The translations under genes and the position numbers were made by a program. Below are positions 13,184 to 25,680 of a stretch of DNA of 64,000 nucleotides, one piece after another (within the stretch, counting starts at the first letter, position 1; every line of letters begins with the position of its first letter). Below the pieces are notes generated by a model that saw nothing but the letters and a program-made list of their open reading frames with translations, ran no database searches and was not told the DNA's origin. The stretch is from Phaseolus vulgaris (lineage: Eukaryota; Streptophyta; Magnoliopsida; Fabales; Fabaceae), in NCBI RefSeq assembly GCF_000499845.2, contig NC_023759.2:43355172-43419171 (forward strand), written 5' to 3'.

Positions 13184-14857
13184 ATTTCAAGGATCGATGC
13201 ATGCTTAGGTTACTCTGTAGGATCAGAAATCATCAATTGTGTTTAAGATTCATCAAAGCTTTCCTCAAATCATCATTTTTTTCCTGGATATATGTAAGAT
13301 GGCTTTTCTTTTTTGAAGATATTTTATAAATATCAAAAGGGGACAATAGAAAATGTAACAAAAAAAGTGAGATAGAGATGGTTACATATAGTGTGACATG
13401 AGATGTCAATTTGTTGATTCAATAATCCAAATAGTATTGCTTCCACATGGAATTTTGTTGATTGGATGCAAGTGCTCAAGTGAATTTTTTATGGTCCAAG
13501 ATGATGGAGGTCATTTTGTGGTTGAAAAAGAAGGATTCATATATTAGTGCCCTTTTACTCGCATGATGAAAAAATAATAATGTTTATTTTAATAAATATT
13601 AATTAAAAAGTTGACTTTAAATTTTACTTTTAAATGACGAGATTTACATTCACTTATATACTATGAAAAGTTCTTATCTCTATGGTGAGATCTTCAACAC
13701 AATTCCTCACGTCAATTCATGCGTGTTATAATTATATATTTGTGGGTAGTGACCTGATGAATTCAATATAATTTCGCTAAAATAAATTTTATATAACTCA
13801 AATACTATATTTAGAAATAACTTTAAATTTAACTTAATCTTATATAATCGGTTTATAAAGTAAGGTTTGCACTCACTTATTGATACATATCATATCTTTA
13901 ACCTAATTAATTAAATTTTTCTCATAAAAGTTTCTTAAGGAATCATGCAAAATGGAAAATTGATATGGAAAACTTTACACTGAAATGAGAATAATATGTT
14001 CCCACAAGACTACGAATTACACGTGTGTTTTGGCCTAACTTGACAATGAAGTTAATAGTATTGTTTGATTTGATTTTATTGTGTGTCAATTCATTTGGGG
14101 AAATCATAATACCATATCAGCTTACACAAAATTCCTTTTATAGAAATCAATTGGATGCGCTACTAACAAGTCAAGTAAAGGAAAAGTTACTAAGTCCATC
14201 AGTTAATTATGCCAATCTGTTTTAGTTTAATTCTCTCTATCATTTCCTTAATTATGGGTTTTTTCAAATATTTGTACTTCTATTTGTCCGTATTTTGTTA
14301 AGTTAAAAATATTATCAATTTATTTTTTATCGATTGTATATTTACTTTTCACTTCATTTTTAAGTGATGTGTATAAAGACAAAACAATCAAAATATATTA
14401 TGTAACTTTAATCACCTTGTTATTATTTTTTAATTTTAAATTTTTTTATTATAAATAATTATGATGATATAAAATTGTAACTAGTATTTTTAAAAGTATA
14501 ATATATTTATTATTGATTTAAACAATTCGTATATCCTATAAAACTATCAACATTATGTATCATATCTTTTATTTGAATAATAACAATTATTATTATAAGT
14601 AAAATAATAATAATAATAAATATAACAAAACATTATACATACCATACCAGAATTTAATGTTTCTCCTTTTCTATCTTTTCAACTAAAAACTTAGAGAGCA
14701 AATTGGTTTCTTCTAAAAAAATACTAGTCAAGGTAGATTTAACTGTAACTGCTGGCAAAATAGTAGGACATGACTCTTAAGCCTATTGTTCATCACTTGA
14801 AAGAGATTCAAAACAATTTTGCAAGATTAAATATTGAGAAACAAATTTATAAGTAAT
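13184..14857. other. Kinase 3' flank and AT-rich intergenic sequence
   Basis: The first few hundred bases are the probable 3' UTR and downstream flank of the kinase gene. The rest is AT-rich with no supported gene. The open frame at 14025-14225 has no family resemblance. Confidence 0.5.
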
Positions 14858-15163
14858 CTATTTGGCAACAACTAATTTACAACCTTTTGCATTAATTTCA
14901 TATTTGAGATAAGAGAATCCTTCTAAAAGATCGGAATTTTCAGGAGACAATGAGTTCTTTTTTTGTAGTAAATTATCCGATTCATGAGCATCTTTCAAAG
15001 AGGACATATCAACTAAATTATCATCCTGAGATCCTGAGCTAACCCCTATATCTTTAGCCGATTTCATAAACTTTTGACCAAAAAGAAATTCGCTCTCCAA
15101 CCGACCGACGACTACTTCAACCAGGATACCAACATCAATAGCAGCTCCATCTACTTGTATCAT
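14858..15163 (-). pseudogene. Possible downstream part of the broken LINE ORF1
   Basis: A 101-codon open frame reads toward lower coordinates, the same way as the LINE ORF1 remnant at 15.58-16.36 kb. About 400 bases holding a candidate LTR separate the two. Its residues (Ser/Asp/Leu-rich, no knuckle) match no domain I recognise. It may be the variable region that follows the zinc knuckle in such ORF1 proteins. Position and orientation are the only support. Confidence 0.3.
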
Positions 15164-15307
15164 GCCTGCATTACGATTAGGTACATCATATATATGTACC
15201 TCTACCTATTAACGTTAATGAAGATGAATATTCCTTGTCTGATGTGGTGCATCAAATGGAGCGCACGAAATCGCAATGGAGAAAGAGAGGTTCTGATGAA
15301 CCCTAAT

Positions 15308-15522
15308 TGCAAATGAAAAAGAGACAATGACTTAAGCATAAAAGAGGGAAAAGCAGAGAAAAGAAAATACAAAAGAAATTCTTATTTACTTGTATGTTAG
15401 AGAGTAAAATACATGGTGTATATATAAGAAAAAGATTAAGACCTAGCTGAAACAGAAAAGAAAAGTTGGGCCAAACAAACAAAGCCCAATAACTTAAAAC
15501 AGAAAAACTAAATATGTTAACA
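15308..15522 (-). mobile_element. Candidate short LTR (copia-like) inserted in a LINE remnant
   Basis: Read on the minus strand, the segment starts TGTTAACA and ends TTTGCA. It holds a TATATATACACC box followed by CTCTCTAACATACAAG and a pyrimidine-rich stretch. Just beyond it is ATTAGGGTTCATCAGAACC, which loosely resembles the TGGTATCAGAGCC-type primer-binding site after copia LTRs. No second LTR or target duplication was found. It could be a solo or truncated LTR; boundaries are tentative. Confidence 0.35.
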
Positions 15523-15577
15523 CTACCATTGAATTTTCTTTCTCTGTGACATCAACCACTTCCTTGTGAAGGGCATA

Positions 15578-16360
15578 TTAAATTTCTCTAGTCTGAACAG
15601 TCAAGAGTTTGTATTGTACAACAACATGTTTGAAAAAAATAGTAGGCGGTTTGGATGTGTTATTGAGGTTATCAAGATGTCGTTTGCATTTAGAAATATC
15701 ATGCCCTATCATTTTGCATGAAGAGCACAATGGAGGCAACTTATCAAATTCAATATGTGTAATAAAATTAAGTTTGGGTCTTTGTACCAAAATTTGATTA
15801 GGCAAAGCAGGAAGCATATCAGTATCAACCAACACTCTAGCAAAAAAACCTCTATATTTATTCATGGTGCAGTCATTAAGAGAAAGATGAGTATCAATCC
15901 CTCTTGCTATAGAAAAATTTGCTTTTGGTTGCCAATATTCCATAAAAAAAACAGTGGATCCTGACCCAACATTGAACTTTGGTGAGATTCATGGAGGATG
16001 GCACAAAGTCTTTAGTCCAAGTAGACTCTCAAGATACCCAGATTGAGACTCCAAGACCCCACTGTTAGGACTCTTCTCATGTCTTCAAGGAAAGAAAAAA
16101 CAAATTCATAAAACGTTTTTCCCAGAGGAATAACTTTCCAAGATCCCAAAGATTTTCAGGCAAAATCCAATTTTTACACATGTCCATATGAATAAAATGT
16201 TTGTCACCTTTAGATAGTATTATTCTTCCATAAAGGAGATTTTTTACAATCTTCAATGCCTGCGAGATACACATCTTCATCAGTCTAAACAGGTATCAAA
16301 TCTCCCTTGATGCAAAGGGAAGACAACTTTGAAAGAGGGAGATCACATGCATTATTCAAG
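15578..16360 (-). pseudogene. Broken LINE ORF1 (DUF4283 / zinc-knuckle) fragment
   Basis: The minus strand gives pieces of one protein in different frames. First is a CIKGDLIPV...TDEDVYLAGIEDCKKS-like piece, then GRIILSKGDKHFIHMD, ENLWDLGKLFLWEKRFMNLFF (within 16077-16280), and an ARVLVDTDMLPALPNQ to KLPPLCSSCKMIGHDISKC stretch (15578-15943). The order and the final CX2CX4HX4C knuckle match the gag-like ORF1 protein of plant non-LTR retrotransposons, which binds the element's RNA. An in-frame stop and frame changes show it is dead. No reverse transcriptase was found downstream. A host zinc-knuckle gene is unlikely given the breaks. Confidence 0.7.
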
Positions 16361-18577
16361 GCCTGTGTGTGCAAAAGTATTCTTTTGTGTTTGAGTCGTA
16401 TAAGATGACTTGGCTTGTGAAGAGCAACCTTGATCCTTGAGACACTCCTAAGGAATTTGAAAATCGAAAGAATTTATCTCCATCTCACAACACTAGGGAG
16501 AAAAACAACCATAACCGCTTACAAATACTTTTGAATTGATTTCTTAAACAGATTTGAGGAAAAAATAAATTGAAAGATTATAAATCCAAGCTTTTTGTTT
16601 TGGGTATCTAACACGAAAAGGATAAAGATATGAAGATACTATAATATTCAAAATTAATTAATTCAAGTATAAAATGATAGATTTAAAATCTATATAAAGG
16701 GTGATATGCGGTTGCATAAAAAAGAAAGAGAAACACTAAGCCTAAAGAACAGGGGTTAACACCCCCTAGAATATTACTTAAAAATAAAACTTCTCTCATT
16801 TTTTTCTTCCTATCAGAGGTCTTATAAAGACCATTTTTCATTGGTGGACAGTTAGCCTAAGCTAACGGGAAATTAAAACAGAAAGATCTTCCAAGATCAT
16901 CACAAACATACAAACATTCATAAATAACCTTCCTAGATGAAATCTTTTAGCTATGTAGGTTTGGATGTCTTTCTAATGGGCCTTTAAGGTATATATGAGC
17001 CCACTATCAAAGGGATTGAAGGCAAAGAACAAAAGTCAAGCAAGTCAAGTTATTCAAGCAATCTTGTTGAAAATACAAGAGTTGCAATGAACGTTTAATC
17101 TAACAGTTAGAACATTTAGTCTTTTAGGTTAAGTGTGAAATTTTTGTAATTCTTCACTTTGTGAAGTTATACCCGTGTGGATTTTCTTTATACTTCCTTT
17201 AAGAGTGTTTTTTTGTACGAGTTCTTAATCTTATAAGAAAGTTAAGAAAGTGTAGCATAAAGATGTACAAATATTTGTTATAATTTATAAATAAAAGAAT
17301 AATTATGAACTAGTTGGTTAGTGCAATCTCAAATATTTCTTAAGAAACTAAACATAGTAGCTTGTGTTTAGGTGAAGTCCAAAATAATTTTTGTGTTCAC
17401 TCCTTATTACTTAACTTGTCGTTTATGTTTTTACTATTGGACAATTTGTTAAACAATCCTAACAGATGATCCATTTCTATAAGACAATATACTAGATGTC
17501 TAATTATTTTATCTACTGCAAACAAAAATTCTAGAACTTCATTCAAGTCATTCTTTTGGAACAAACTGCTCCTTTATATACTACTTGAATAGTAATAATC
17601 ATACAAATGGTTTGATAACAATATGTTTCATTATATCCAAAAACCAAAAATAATAATACATTTTTAACGCAGTGTCAAATATTTAACATTTTTAACGCAG
17701 TGCTATAATAAGTAACATGTTAAGGATTTTGTAAAATAATCTTTTGATCAGGTGAAATATGAATGACTTAGACCTTTTAATGTTTTTTCAATAATTTATA
17801 AATAGCTTAATTACCTATTTCTATCTAACTATTATAATTTATTTTAAATGGTAGACTTTGTAAAACATTTCATCTAAACATAGCAAATTCATAAATAAGA
17901 TTTTGATCAAACTTATATTCAACATCTTACTCTTTAAAATAAATAAAAAATCTTAGGTTCAAACTCTTATTATCACTATAATCTTTAGATTATTGTCTGT
18001 TATATCTTCTTTATTATTATTTTAATCATTAAATTGTTTATTTTATTTCTAATAAAACATTATTTTTATTGAGAATTGATTACCATTTTAAATTATAATA
18101 AAGAATATCTTTTTACACAAATATACTTGAAATTTACTTTCTGTACATTTTTTAAAATAAATTAAAATATAATTTTATAATTATAGAAAATATTTTATTA
18201 CTCAATATTTATATTTAATTCACTAATTAATTATTTTCCTATTTATCTTCTTACAACTTTTAACTATTTGATTACCTAATTTTATTAAACACTTTTGTGA
18301 AAAACAAAGTTAAAAACACCAGAAAGAAGAGTTAAGGTATGTTTTAAAAAAAAATTGAAATCTTTTGTAAAATTTCATCTGAATTTATACTTGACTTAAC
18401 AATTTTCTAAAATTTGATAAAGGGTCGTCATATTCATGCATAAGTTTATTAAGTACAGGCAAAACTTGTGTCTATAAAAAACACACAAATAGGACTATAT
18501 TTATTTAGTTATTCAACTTATATTGAGCTAAATAAGACACTATTGTGTCTTACATCTAACATGATCTAATACACATG

Positions 18578-18617
<40 letters not shown>

Positions 18618-20654
18618 ACACATGATTATATTTAACAATTTGTTGGTTAAGAACAAAACTAAAACCAAATGTGTCTCTTGAACTTGGGTCTAATTTTTTT
18701 TTAATTTAACTTTTCAAATTTTAACTAATTTTTTCAAGTTTAAATTAATTTTACCAAATATAATCATAACATATCTATTTGAAAACATATTTTTTACAGA
18801 TTATTCAATAATTTTAATTAAGTGATTTTATTATATAATTTTATTTATAAAGTTGGGCTTAATTAATTTTCACATTTTTTTTATCAATTTTTTAATATCA
18901 ATTTTTAAAATTTATTCTCTAATAATTTTTTTAATATATTAAAAAAATTTGACTTAAGTTGTTGAAAGAAATACTTAGTCTTTAAAATAATCTTGGAATT
19001 ATTTTTAGATTTCTCTTTTAATCTATCTACTCTCTTTTTTCCACCAGAACAACCAACGTTATTTTTCATAATATAAGAACGTATATAAAATAAATAAATT
19101 ATATTTAGAACTCCAAAATTATTTAAGCCTAAAATTTATATCAATTTATAAACATGTTAACAGTTTCTACAATAGCCAAATAATTCTTCAAAACCACAAA
19201 AAAATTATGTGAAGTTTCTAGCTTAGCCAAATAATTCTTCAAAACCACCAAAAGAGAAGAGAGCTCACAAGAAAATAAAATTCTATAGAAAAGATTTAGA
19301 TCTCTTACACTATCAAAGGAAAATCAGATTTATACCTTGTAATTTATTTGCTTTTGAGGAGAGGCATATATATCTTCCAACTCCCAATTGGTAAAGTTAT
19401 ATCAATCATGAATCATGAACAATTAGAATGAAAAAAAAATTTAAAAATATCTGTGGTGGTTAATGATTTAGTAAACATTCAATAGTTCAAGAGTGAAATC
19501 ATATAGAACAATGAAATTACTATAGATAATCTTTGAATTATTTGAGTTACTTCTCACTCTCCAATTCATTACTGAGCAAAAATAGATATTGAATATTGTT
19601 CAACAAAATCTTGTGAAAGTTTCCTGTTCAGTAGCTACAAATAGAAATGAAAAAGTTAGATAACAAAGACTTAGGTGATTATACAAGTCTTCTCAAAGTG
19701 CACTACCAATACCAGTGCTTACCATTTGCATCAAAGTGAAAAATGAAAACACATTGGTAGTGATATTTAAATAACACTACCCTTACAAATGAACAAAGGT
19801 CCTGCAGGAAGCTGTTGAAACTATACTAATCATTCTGACAAGCATGGCTAACATAGGCTCCATAAGCAATGACGTAACTCCAATTTTCAAGAGCTTATAC
19901 CTGTGTGACTAAAAGGGTAATAGAAATATGAAAGAGACAGAAAACAATTAAAGAAAAATCTACAAACTAAAAGACATGATATATATTTGTTCTCTAAAGC
20001 TTGGTACATATATTGGTCCTCAATTATCAATCCACTTTTGTTTTATATTATCAAAAATTTACAGTCAATGATACTACTGTTTGTCAACCAAAATCAAACA
20101 AACTAGTGAAATAGAGAATATCTCAAAACCAGATGCATTTGAGTTGAAATGTTCTGAATATAAACAAAATGCAAATGAAGCCAAGATGATCACTTGTCAA
20201 TTACAGCAAAAAATGACGACACAACAATGAAAAGGATTGGTGGATGCGTCAAATTTAAGGTGACAATGACCTTTACTGGATGAAAGACAAAAGATGTCAA
20301 TTAACATGCAATAATGATAAGAAGGAAAAGCAAATATCAAAAGAAAAAATGTTTTTTTTTATTCTATTTCCTTTGGTACCTAATGACACTTATCTCTCTA
20401 GATGATACTTTGGACCAGGTAAGCTATGGACAACCTCACAGTCACACAATCAAGCATAATCAGAAGATTGATCATTTATCAGACATCAGAGGAAAATAGG
20501 AGACCTTACTTTCAAACCTTTTCTAACATCCATTCCAATAGCAAAGGTAGAAAGAAAGAAAGACTAGGAGAACAAAACTTATTCAAGAAGAGACTTAATG
20601 AACTGAGTTTTGCACAAAGTATAAAGTAAACTACTATAGTTTTCTCTTAACTAA
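16361..20654. other. Long intergenic stretch with TE-like but unassigned sequence
   Basis: No gene supported. Near 17659 and 17690 a 17-bp ACATTTTTAACGCAGTG motif occurs twice, 31 bp apart. An AT microsatellite of about 35 bp lies at 18580-18614. The stretch at 16.9-17.5 kb looks like retrotransposon-derived non-coding DNA but could not be bounded. The part just before 20655 would be the downstream flank of the MIR160 transcript. Confidence 0.5.
18580..18614. repeat. (AT)n microsatellite
   Basis: An uninterrupted AT dinucleotide run of about 17 units. Confidence 0.95.
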
Positions 20655-20765
20655 TAACACACAACAACATGCATGACTCCTCGCACGCCATTAGTTAAGG
20701 CCATCACTGTTCTGATGGGCTCTGCAAATGGCATACAGGGAGCCAGGCACGCCAAGTATGCTAAT
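20655..20765 (-). ncRNA. MIR160: MIR160 precursor hairpin
   Basis: On the minus strand, 20729-20749 reads as the conserved 21-nt miR160: it begins TGCCTGGCTCCC, ends TGTATGCCA, and I see no mismatch to the canonical form. The opposite arm at 20668-20688 (GCGTGCGAGGAGTCATGCAT plus one base) is a typical miR160* and pairs with the usual 2-nt 3' overhang. The loop has its own small stem (CCCATCA with TGATGG), and pairing continues below the duplex (GCATAC with GTGTGT). miR160 guides AGO1 to cut transcripts of auxin response factors ARF10, ARF16 and ARF17. It thereby shapes auxin responses in root cap, leaf and, in legumes, nodules. A TATA box lies about 420 bases upstream. Precursor edges are approximate, and the specific paralogue (a-f) cannot be told. 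Confidence 0.95.
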
Positions 20766-23483
20766 AGTAATATATAAAACCAAATGTAAAGATAGCCATA
20801 TTTATCTCACTAACATGGAAGAAGGTGAGATGCATAGAGATGACCAGATCAGATAATTGGTGGTGCTGAAGCTAAAAATGGTTTGCAAGTAATATCTATG
20901 AGGTAGAAGCAATTGAACAGCATGTTATATATATACAGCATGAAGGAACACAAGTCCTTCCATGTCTCCCAAATGACAAAAACACCCCTACAACCCTTTG
21001 GCTACTGTTTTAACTTGGGAAACAACTAAGAAGCTAGCAATTTGGCATGAAGCAAAGCTAACTTTGTAAATAATTCTACCTGAACCTACCTTGTCTCTCT
21101 CTTTTTCTGTTCCCTACTTTACTTTTTCAAACTCTGTAAGAGTTAAAAACACATTGAAGAGAGTAGTGTTATATATATATAAATAACTGAGAGAGGAGGG
21201 ACTGAAGGGGATAGACAACTAGGGTCTTGTCATGTTTACTGTTGGCTGTGATGGCTCTAGGCATGGCTCAGGATTCAACTTCTTTTTCCATTACATAAAG
21301 GGCAAGTCATTTTTATCTTGAGAAACTAATTTGTCTACAAGTGCTTGGATCCCCTTAGATTCCTATTCCCTCACCATTGAGTTTCTTTAAAGAACAAGAT
21401 ATTTCCCTCTCTTGTCCTTTTCCCTCTACACTTTGGTATTTCTTTTTTCTTTCTCTTTTGGTATGGTATACATGATATAAGAATACAACTGGAATAGAAA
21501 TTTAACAAGCTAGGGAGGTACTCCTAGGAAGCACTTCGGTACTTATTTCTTTAATTTTCTAGTTTCTCCCCTCCTTTATTCCCATTTTTTTCATTCATTG
21601 AATCAACTTCTGCAGGCATTTGGAATAAACTGTTATGCAAATTAGCACTACCATCTTAAATTGTTAATTTGTCAGGATAACTTATGTCTTGATACTCTCT
21701 ATTGAGTAACATGTGGTCCACTGTGTAAACCAACTGTCACAGTAACTTTAAATAATACAATTAGATCTAATAATTAAATCTTAGAGCAACAACTGTGTCA
21801 AAGTGTTCAGTTTTCTGACAATTTCTTTTGAACTTTGATTGCAATGCAAATTTTTGAATCAGAATTCTCTGTCGCCAGTACCAAACTATGTAAACCTATT
21901 GTCTTGCATAGTATACACAGATGCTTTCACATTGTCTTTCAATACTCCAATGAAAGAAGTGATAAACTCCAAAATGAAATTATTGAAAGTGAAAGCATAA
22001 AACTTTATTCAAGTGGAAGAAAAGAAAAGACAAATTCAAAGGCAGTAACATGTTAAACTGCTGAATGAATTGCATGCATGATAGAAATAAAGGGACATCC
22101 TGGTAATGCTTACAACAGTCACGGGCAAAGACTATGCAATTATGCAATAGCAGAGTGGCTAAAGTAGAGGGTTTCCTTCTAGTTAGACAGGAATCTCCCG
22201 TAGGACCAGAACCAATCCTGAAACAAATACCTTCAAGTTGCAAATAAAGCTGCAGATTTTCCATACTCAGAATCTTGTAGAGAATACTCGACAAGACAAA
22301 TATTTACAAAAGCTTATTGTATGAAGTAGGAGCTAGCTATATCCTTTGGCAATATGTATGTGTTTAGAATAACCGTATTACCCTTCCCTTTCCAGATTGT
22401 ATGGTCTCTTCTTTTTTTCATGCTTTGCTAGCAGCACATGTGCACATGCATTCTGCAACACACTAATAGGCACTAGATGAACATGTTATATGAAAAAACC
22501 ATGCATGTCAAATGTATAATATTTATCTAGACTTACATTATCCAGCATTACAACAACGTTATTTCATACTTATATATATCAATTCAAACATGCAGTCTTA
22601 AAAACAAATATTTAAATTGTTGTCTTCTAATCTCAACTTCTATTTTATGTATACACACTTTGCTGTGACTTTCTGTTTTTTAACCCTATTATTAATGATT
22701 TTGCAATGAGGTGTAAGTGGTCCTTTTTTGTTTTGATGAAAGCAACACACTTCAAATCATGAGGAGCTACTGGTTTGTGGTGTTACAGTTAAAAGAGCAT
22801 ACAGACAACCGACCAATATATAAAAACTGCCATAAATTATTGAACAACCGTGTGTGTGATGGAGAGATTACATACAATACCAATCTGTTATAATTTTTTA
22901 AATTTTTATTATATATCTAATAATAAAAAGTGTATTTTATCAACAGAATTATTAAATTATAACTTTATATATAATAATTATTCTTTGTGTTAAATTTTTA
23001 TTATAATTTAACAATATAATAAATAATTAATATTGAAAAATATATAATTTATAGTTTGATTGGACTGCAAAATGATTTGCATATAAAGTGAACTGTCTAA
23101 TAGTTTTCATGAATCAAATCAAATTACTATGAACCATTCTGAACAATTTTGAATTTTTTTAAAGTTTTGAAAATTTATTTCAATGCATATTTCATATTTT
23201 TAATTTTATAATTTTATATTAGTTCAAAAAAATTCTTAAGGACATTTAATCTTTTATAAATAAATTAGAAAATGTTTAATTTTTTAATGCAGTTTAGTAT
23301 TAACTTAATTTGGTTCAAATTTTTATCATCCTTCAAATATCTTTTTAGTTAAATATTTTATTAATTTCATAGATAAATTTCTAGTTATTTTTAGATAAAA
23401 TAATTTTGTAAACAAATTAAAAACTAGAGAATATAGGATGTGTGATACATGAATAATAGTACTAAACATTGTACAGCCTAGTT
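20766..23483. other. MIR160 promoter side and AT-rich intergenic sequence
   Basis: The part from about 20766 to 21600 is the likely MIR160 5' leader and promoter, because the gene reads toward lower coordinates. Beyond it I see no gene. The frames at 21835-22056 (plus) and 21980-22294 (minus) overlap each other and have no family resemblance. Confidence 0.5.
21168..21187 (-). promoter_or_regulatory. Probable TATA box of the MIR160 primary transcript
   Basis: The minus strand reads TTATTTATATATATATAAC, a strong TATA box. Transcription would begin about 30 bases lower, near 21140, putting the mature miRNA about 390 bases into the transcript. Plant pri-miRNAs are often that size. Inferred from position. 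Confidence 0.45.
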
Positions 23484-23597
23484 GGGATAGGATGTGTCAT
23501 AATACAAAAGAAATACTATTGAAAAACTATATTAAGAATAGGGATAGGATGTGTCATAATACAAAAGAAATACTATGGAAAAACTATATTAAGAATA
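23484..23597. repeat. Two-copy tandem duplication, 57 bp unit
   Basis: Units 23484-23540 and 23541-23597 both start GGGATAGGATGTGTCATAAT and differ at one base that I can see (ACTATT versus ACTATG). It is a recent duplication just left of the minisatellite island. Confidence 0.92.
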
Positions 23598-23829
23598 GGG
23601 AAAATTTGAGAAATCTAATCTATAATTATCTAAATTCATATTACTTTTTAACTATTTAATTTTTTAACTATTCAAAAGGATTTATCTCAAATTCATATTT
23701 TTGGATTTGAAATTCAATCTATTTAATTAGATTTGGATTGGATATAGATTGAATCATTTTTTGGATTTTAAAAATCCAAAATCAATGTGTGTTTCAATCT
23801 TTTCAAGTTATAAAATGGTAAATTGGGTT

Positions 23830-25680
23830 AGACCCAAGTAAAATAGCATTGTGTATTAGGTCAGGTCAAGTCGAGTAAGTTCGGACACAGATCGAGTCGA
23901 GTTGGCCTAGGAGAAGGTCATGTCGATTCAATCTGGACTCAGGTCAAGTTGAGTTAACCCAAATCTAGGTCAAGTCAGTGGAACCATGCGTAGGTCAAGT
24001 TGATTTGGCTTTTGGACACACATCAAGTTGAGTCGACACAAAACCAGGTCAATTCGACCCAAAACTAAGTCGAATCGAGTTGGTCCAGGCTTCAGATAAA
24101 TTGAGTCAACCCAAGTCCAAGTCGATTCAAGTTGGTTGGGCCCAAGTCAAGTAGAGTCAGTTCGAACCTAGATCAAGCTGAGTGAGCTTAGGCTTAATTT
24201 GAGCCGAGTTGACCCAAGTCTAGGTCGAACCAAGATGGCCCAACCTGAGTTAAGCAGAGTTACCAATTCAGGTTTAACTGAGTTGACCTAGCCTAGGTCG
24301 AGTTGAGTAGGTCGAGTTGAGTGGGTCGAGGACAAGCCAAGTTGAGTGAACCTTGGTCCAAGTCAAGCTAAGTGGGCATGGGCACAAGTCAAGCTAAGTG
24401 GACATGGGCACAAGTCAAATTGAGTCATCACAGAACCAAGTCAAGCTCTGTTTGGTCTAGGTCTAGGTCAAGTAGAGTCAGCCTGAGTACACATCGAACT
24501 AAGTCATCCCGAACATAGGTCTAGCTAAGTGAGCCTAAGTCTAGGTCGAGGCAAATCGGCTTGGGCCTAATTTGAGTCGGGTCATCCCAAGTTGCTAAAA
24601 TCAAGCTAAGTCGGTTAGGCCAAGGTTGAGACAAGTCAATCGAGTCAAGTCGACCCGAGCTTAGGTTGAATCGAAGTTTGACTCTACTCGACCTGAGTTT
24701 GGGTTGAATTCGACCCAAACTCAGGCCGAGTATAGTCAAATTGGGCTCAAGTCGAGTCGATTCGACCTTGACCCATGTCAAGTCGAGCCAGTCTACGCCT
24801 AGAACGAGTCAAGTTAGAATTGGCCCAGGTTCAAGTTAGGAAAGTCGGCTCAGGATCACATCGTGTCCAGTCAAAGTCAGCTCGGGCTCAAGTGTAGTTC
24901 AAGCCCAAGTTGAACTGATTAAGCCCTGGTCCAAGTTTAGTTAGAGTCACCTCAAGCTAAACTCCAACTCGACCCTAGATCGAATCGAGTCAACTTGAGC
25001 CCAAGTCAAGTTGAGTTTATTCAAAGTCAACTCGGGCTTAAGTCCAACCTAGATCCTCATTGAGCAGAGTCAGTCCAGTCCCATTCTAGACAAACGGGTC
25101 AAGTATGGGAAATTCGATTTGGGCCCTTATTGGCCTACGACATCAGGCTTACATCGGGTTGGGCCCTTACTATCCTACGACATCGAACCTACATTGTGTT
25201 GAGTCATGTTCAATCATGTTGGGTAAGGCCTAAGTAAGGTCAAGCCGAGTCAGGTCAGATCTAGGTCTAGACGACCTAGGTGGACCAATATGGATTGGAC
25301 CAGGTTAGGCCAAGTCGAGTTGGGCCTATTTTTGGCCGAGACATCATATCCATATTGGGTTAGGGTCATGTCAAGCTAAGTTGAGTTTATCCATGTTCAG
25401 GTCAAGTTGAGTTGACCTATTGCCAAGTCAAGTTGAGTCAGCCTAGCACCAAAATTAATCGAGTTATGTTAGGGTTTAAGGTTTAGGGTTTAGGCCCAAG
25501 TCAGGTCAAATTTGATTGAGATTAGGTTAGGTCAAGCCAAGATCGAGATGAGTTCAACTGAATCTAGGACGAGTAAGGCCTCAGGTTGGATCAAGAGAGA
25601 ATGGACCAGGTTAGACCAAGTGAAATTGGACTTGTGTACTTGGCCTTGTGTGACACATACATCAGGTTGATTAGGTCAAT
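23830..25680. repeat. Degenerate minisatellite island (GGTCAAGTTGAGTTGACC-like, about 30 bp)
   Basis: About 1.85 kb consists almost wholly of diverged repeats of a roughly 30-bp unit. The unit is built from GTCAAGTYGAGT, a short spacer, and GRCCCAAGTCYAG. GC content is visibly higher than in the flanks. Neighbouring units differ at many positions, so the array is old. Stop-free frames, including the 86-codon one at 24521-24781 minus, come from the repeats and are not genes. Higher-order repeats are seen, for example TACGACATC at 25136 and 25175. The flanks are rich in GGATTGAAT-type motifs in roughly inverted arrangement, which may mark a carrier transposon. Confidence 0.8.
25469..25494 (+). 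repeat. Short telomere-like motif
   Basis: The sequence TTAGGGTTTAAGGTTTAGGG plus TTTAGG contains about three units of the plant telomere repeat TTTAGGG with one imperfect unit. It is inside the minisatellite island and too short to be a telomere; it probably arose by chance or from repair. Confidence 0.5.

Noticed and set aside
22140..22210. tRNA-like GCAGAGTGGCTAAAGTAGAGG stretch
   Set aside because: No B box or acceptor-stem pairing follows at tRNA spacing.
24521..24781. 86-codon open frame on the minus strand
   Set aside because: It lies wholly in the degenerate minisatellite and simply translates its repeat units.
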